From IMG/VR virus record IMGVR_UViG_3300017527_000417, positions 1-33,552 of that record: DNA of 33,552 bases; one strand, written 5' to 3'. This DNA comes from a virus. Positions 30,222 to 33,552 of the stretch are shown piece by piece. The notes under the pieces were generated by a model, which did not search any database, was not told the DNA's origin, and was given only the letters and a program-made list of their open reading frames with translations. The stretch's first letter is position 1; each line of letters opens with the position of its first letter. The translations under genes and the position numbers were made by a program.

Positions 30222-30587
30222 ATGCACCCAGGTGGTAGGCCAATAGAGTACACGGAAGAAGAAATTAACAAAATAAAAGCAAAGATAGAGAAGTATATTA
30301 AAGAAACAGAAATACCTATCGTTGCAGAATTTGCCTATAAAAATGATATACGCAGGCAAACATTATATGAATTACCTCAGTTATCGGACACTATAAAAAA
30401 GCTAATAGATAAAAAAGAGGCGCAGCTTGAGAACAAGGGGCTATTTAATGAGGTTAATAATACTATGGCTGTATTCTCTTTAAAGCAGCTTGGCTGGACT
30501 GATAATAAACAAGAAAAGGTAATTGTTGAGCTTGACACAAAATCAATCGTGGACGAAATTAAGAAATCTGACACAACAACAGATTAA
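30222..30587 (+). CDS. Terminase small subunit
   Basis: A 121-residue protein started at ATG 30222 (MHPGGRPIEYTEEEINKIKA). It has the usual GRPxxYTxEE opening, an HTH-like middle (IVAEFAYKNDIRRQTLYELP, with a LSDTIKKLIDKKEAQLENKG helix) and FSLKQLGWTDN near the end, a set repeatedly seen in phage small terminases. It binds the packaging site and loads the large subunit. It overlaps the large-subunit gene by 65 bases if that gene starts at its first TTG. Confidence 0.82.
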   Translation: MHPGGRPIEYTEEEINKIKAKIEKYIKETEIPIVAEFAYKNDIRRQTLYELPQLSDTIKKLIDKKEAQLENKGLFNEVNNTMAVFSLKQLGWTDNKQEKVIVELDTKSIVDEIKKSDTTTD

Positions 30588-31818
30588 CTATTATAACGAT
30601 CAGCACAGGTTTCTTATTATCACTGCCGGCAGAAGGTCAAGAAAAACACTAATAGGAAAGCGTAAACTATTGATAAGTGCATTAGAGAAACCAGGCAGAT
30701 ACTTTCATGGAGCACCTACGCACAAGCAAGCAAAGGACATCTTCTGGGACAGCCTCAAGCAAGACACTACAATGTTTCGCACTCAAAGACCAAATGAGAC
30801 CGATAGGATAATTAATTTATACAATGGTTCTGAAATACACGTATTAGGATTAGACAGACCTGAACGTATAGAAGGCCAGCCCTGGCATGGATGTCATATA
30901 ACAGAGATAGCCAATGTAAAAGACGGAGCCTGGCAAGCTAATATAAGACCAGCTTTAGCAGATACTGAAGGCTGGGCAATTCTCGACGGTGTACCTGAAG
31001 GCAAAAACTTTTTATATGATTTAGCTCTATATGCTTGTGATCATGCAATACCAAAAACTGAACCAATCAAGGGGGCTTATGGATTTAATCCGGCAGACAA
31101 ACAGTGGGCATTTTATACTTGGTTTTCATCAGATGTTCTTAGCGCGGGAGAAATTCAAGCTAATAAAAACACCCTTGATGAAAGAACTTATAAACAAGAA
31201 TACGAAGGAAGCTTTGAAGATGTTCAGGGATTACTCTATTATGCCTTCGGACAACATAACGCGTCTAATTGTAAATTCGACAAAAACGATATAGTACATA
31301 TCGGAATGGATTTCAATGTTAATCCAATGACAGCAACATTTAGTCATATTGAAGGTGATGTTATAAATGTATTTGGTGAGGCGCATCTAGTTAATTCAAA
31401 TACTATGGAGATGGCTAAACACATCAAAGAGCGGTTTTTACCTAAACAATGTTATATCTATCCAGATGCTACGGGAAAAGCAATGGAATCAAATGCTAGT
31501 GAGTCGGATCTTGCGATACTCAGGAAAGAAGGATTTGTTGTACGTGCCAGGACGAGTAACCCATACGTCAAAGATCGCGTTGCTGCTGTTAATAGTAAGC
31601 TGAAGTCATTCGATGGTAAAGTAAGATTGAATATTAACTTTAAGAACTGTCCTAAATTAGTAAATGATTTTAACAGGGTAGAAGCTACTGATGATGGACG
31701 GGAGAATAAGAAGCAGGAAGATGAAGGCTTAGTACATATATCAAGTGCTTTGGGTTATAACATAGCTTATCTATTCCCTGTGCGGCAGCGTACAGTAACA
31801 AATGTGGTGAGGCATTGA
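30523..31818 (+). CDS. Terminase large subunit
   Basis: A 431-residue protein. The ATPase part has a Walker A-like TAGRRSRKT (residues 34-42), a HGAPTHKQAKDIFWDSL segment and the Walker B region around WAILDGVPEG. The nuclease part begins near residue 260 with HIGMDFNVNPMT, where the first metal-binding Asp lies, and continues with CYIYPDATGKAM. It cuts and pumps DNA through the portal. The start is uncertain: TTG at 30523 or 30529, both inside the small-subunit gene. Confidence 0.9.
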   Translation: MLSLTQNQSWTKLRNLTQQQINYYNDQHRFLIITAGRRSRKTLIGKRKLLISALEKPGRYFHGAPTHKQAKDIFWDSLKQDTTMFRTQRPNETDRIINLYNGSEIHVLGLDRPERIEGQPWHGCHITEIANVKDGAWQANIRPALADTEGWAILDGVPEGKNFLYDLALYACDHAIPKTEPIKGAYGFNPADKQWAFYTWFSSDVLSAGEIQANKNTLDERTYKQEYEGSFEDVQGLLYYAFGQHNASNCKFDKNDIVHIGMDFNVNPMTATFSHIEGDVINVFGEAHLVNSNTMEMAKHIKERFLPKQCYIYPDATGKAMESNASESDLAILRKEGFVVRARTSNPYVKDRVAAVNSKLKSFDGKVRLNINFKNCPKLVNDFNRVEATDDGRENKKQEDEGLVHISSALGYNIAYLFPVRQRTVTNVVRH

Positions 31819-32489
31819 TGAACTTACTTAACGTCGATTGCATGGAATATATGAAGGGCTGCAAGGATAAACACTTTGAATTGGCTATTGTTGATCCGCC
31901 TTATGGGATAGGAGAGGATGGGGGTAAAGGTGTTAGAATTTCTCCATCAAGACCAAATAGTTATAATAGAAAACCAAAATACGAAGCAAAAGGATGGGAT
32001 AAAAAGCCTCCAAATAAAGATTATTTTATAGAACTTTTAAGAGTTTCTAAAAATGTTATTATTTTTGGGGCTAACCACTTTATCGAAAACATACCAAAAG
32101 CAAACAGTTCATGTTGGATTGTTTGGGATAAAAAGAATGAAGGTACTGATTTTGCTGACTGTGAATTGGCTTGGTCAAACATGAAGACAACAGTAAGGAA
32201 ATTTAGAGTTCATAAGTTTCTCGGGACTCGAGGTGGTCAATTATGTATCCACCCTACTCAAAAACCAGTAAAACTCTACAAATGGCTATTAACACACTTC
32301 GCTAAAGAAGGCCAAAGTATCTTTGATTCTCACGGCGGTTCAATGTCATTAGCAATAGCTTGTCATGATTTAGGATTTAACGCAACCATTTGTGAGCTTG
32401 ACAAAGATTATTATGATGCAGCCGTTAAAAGATATAACAACCACATTAGCCAAACAGATTTATTTAAAAACGACAAGGAAGTCGCATGA
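31815..32489 (+). CDS. DNA methyltransferase, N4/N6 amino type (beta class)
   Basis: A 224-residue protein with motif IV DPPYG (27-31) near the start and HPTQKPVKLYKWLL, then IFDSHGGSMSLAIAC (the SAM site) near the end. This order is that of beta-class amino methylases. Other phage members read DTHxGSGS at the SAM site; here it is DSHGGSMS. It methylates adenine or cytosine amino groups in DNA. It lies between terminase and portal, with overlap to the terminase stop. It is encoded with late genes, so it may mark DNA before or during packaging. Confidence 0.85.
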   Translation: MMNLLNVDCMEYMKGCKDKHFELAIVDPPYGIGEDGGKGVRISPSRPNSYNRKPKYEAKGWDKKPPNKDYFIELLRVSKNVIIFGANHFIENIPKANSSCWIVWDKKNEGTDFADCELAWSNMKTTVRKFRVHKFLGTRGGQLCIHPTQKPVKLYKWLLTHFAKEGQSIFDSHGGSMSLAIACHDLGFNATICELDKDYYDAAVKRYNNHISQTDLFKNDKEVA

Positions 32490-32501
32490 TAAGGATATCA
32501 A

Positions 32502-33552
32502 ATGATATTATCAATAAACAGTAAACAAGATTTATCCAAAGAGCTGGTATTAAAGACAGCTTGGGAGAATATTGACAAAAGCAACCAGATGGAAGTTGAT
32601 GAGCGTAACAAACTACTTGACTTCTATGATGGCCAACAGGACAAGCCGGAGTATCTTGAGGTATATGGTTTTGAGAATAAACAATCATTACCTTTGCAGA
32701 CGATAAACTTATTCAAGCGTATTATAGATAAGATTTCTCTTGTTTACAAATATCAGCCTGATAGGACTTTTGAAGATGATGAAGAGTCATCTTATGAGGC
32801 ATGGATAAATGACAACAGGGATAACAGAAAATATACGGTATGGCTGAAAGAGGCAGAGCGTAAAAAGAAGGCTCTCGGTATGGTATTAAAGAGGCCGATA
32901 TATTTACCTGATAAAGGCTGGCGTTTTTTTGTTGATACTGAGTGGGAGCCTCACTTTGCTATTGGCGATCCATTTACACCGATTGCTTATTCTATACCTA
33001 TTAGACATGACACTACAAATACTGATAATAACCAGGAAGACTGGTGGATGTTCTGGAGCGATAAGCATTACTTCTGGTATCAGAAAGACTCCAAGAAAGT
33101 CTTTTACGATCCTGCTTTCCCTACAGGTGAACACAAGCTTGGCTTGATGCCTATTGTAGAATCGAGGACAAATTTTCCTACTGAGGACTATTGGGTAACA
33201 GGTGCTACTGATTTAATGCAGAGTAACCAAAGTATTAATATATCTCTTAACAACTTGAATTATGCGATACATTATCAGGCATTTGATCAGCCGTGGGCAC
33301 AAGGTGTTGATGATGAAGAAGCTAAAAAGATAACAACGGGGCCAGATACTTTACCTACTTTACCTGATGGTGCTAGTCTTAACTTACTCGGCTATAGTCC
33401 TAAGATTGTTGAAATGACTGAGGCAATTAAGTTTGAGGTTGAAGCAATAAGTAGAAATTATAATGTTAATGTTGATTGGTCGATGAGTGGTGATCCTTCT
33501 AGCGGCTTTGCGCTATTAGTTAAGAATATAGACTTAATGGAAGCGCGTGAAG
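32502..33552 (+). CDS. Portal protein, N-terminal part (continues at 1-353)
   Basis: The first 350 codons of the portal gene, cut by the window end. It has the N-terminal marks of SPP1 gp6-like portals: a WENIDKSNQMEVDERNKLLD helix, DFYDGQQ, then NKQSLPLQTINLFKRIIDK, and a later EAISRNYNVNVDWSMSGDPS with GFAL. Position after terminase agrees. With bases 10-353 joined, the gene encodes 464 residues. Twelve portals form the DNA channel and head vertex. Confidence 0.88.
   Translation, partial: MILSINSKQDLSKELVLKTAWENIDKSNQMEVDERNKLLDFYDGQQDKPEYLEVYGFENKQSLPLQTINLFKRIIDKISLVYKYQPDRTFEDDEESSYEAWINDNRDNRKYTVWLKEAERKKKALGMVLKRPIYLPDKGWRFFVDTEWEPHFAIGDPFTPIAYSIPIRHDTTNTDNNQEDWWMFWSDKHYFWYQKDSKKVFYDPAFPTGEHKLGLMPIVESRTNFPTEDYWVTGATDLMQSNQSINISLNNLNYAIHYQAFDQPWAQGVDDEEAKKITTGPDTLPTLPDGASLNLLGYSPKIVEMTEAIKFEVEAISRNYNVNVDWSMSGDPSSGFALLVKNIDLMEARE
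33544..33552 (+). repeat. 9-base terminal overlap with window start
   Basis: CGCGTGAAG at 33544-33552 equals bases 1-9. Reading through the join keeps the portal frame (E-A-R-E-D-D-V-E), so the overlap is where the circular or permuted genome was opened. Confidence 0.85.

Noticed and set aside
1-33552. Integrase, excision genes or attachment site (temperate phage)
   Set aside because: No tyrosine or serine recombinase signature and no tRNA-like end found in any frame; one small HTH protein is not enough to call lysogeny.

Overview
The window is a tailed-phage genome, and it appears complete. All genes lie on the + strand and the DNA is AT-rich. The first 9 bases (1-9) repeat the last 9 (33544-33552). 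When the ends are joined at that overlap, the portal gene that runs off the right end continues in frame into the left end, giving one 464-residue protein. I therefore read the contig as a circularly closing or circularly permuted genome of about 33,543 bp. The gene set fits a siphovirus: SPP1-like portal and head-morphogenesis proteins, a tail-tube protein, a tail-assembly chaperone with a -1 frameshift, a 523-residue tape measure, and no sheath. There is no integrase, no tRNA, no CRISPR array and no phage polymerase.

Layout: 1-7523 is the head module (portal end, head morphogenesis, scaffold, major capsid protein, connector). It carries extra genes for a lipoprotein, a methyltransferase, a glycosyltransferase and a secreted protein. 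The major capsid gene is split by a 268-nt group I intron without an ORF (3357-3624). 7492-14277 is the tail module. 14270-17911 is a fibre/spike module whose three proteins all begin with Sec signal peptides. 17920-21035 is a membrane/lysis block with a small HTH regulator and a TIGR02594-type endolysin. A structured terminator follows at 21034-21120. 21137-22147 encodes a metallophosphoesterase. 22148-22464 is a repeat-rich control region that could be an origin. 22465-28566 is an early block of small, tightly overlapping genes: NinG/Rap, an SSB-like protein, a small radical-SAM protein and a candidate replication initiator. 28567-29037 is largely non-coding and strongly structured at the RNA level. 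29038-33552 encodes a C5-cytosine methyltransferase, a YopX protein, both terminase subunits, a second DNA methyltransferase and the portal.

Host: unknown. The signal peptides ending in Ala-Gln or Gln-Ala-Gln, and promoter-like sequences of the TTTG / N20 / TAnnTTTG kind, point to the Bacteroidota or wider FCB group. Clear Shine-Dalgarno sequences before many genes are unlike typical Bacteroidota, so a less-studied FCB lineage is my guess only.

Most interesting points: the capsid-gene intron; the secretion signals on head, fibre and spike genes; a second possible -1 frameshift that would add a membrane anchor to a secreted protein; a twice-used late-promoter-like sequence before the scaffold and terminase operons; a 15-nt ribosome-binding cassette repeated six times; and a pseudoknot-type terminator next to a candidate unknown structured RNA upstream of the cytosine methyltransferase.
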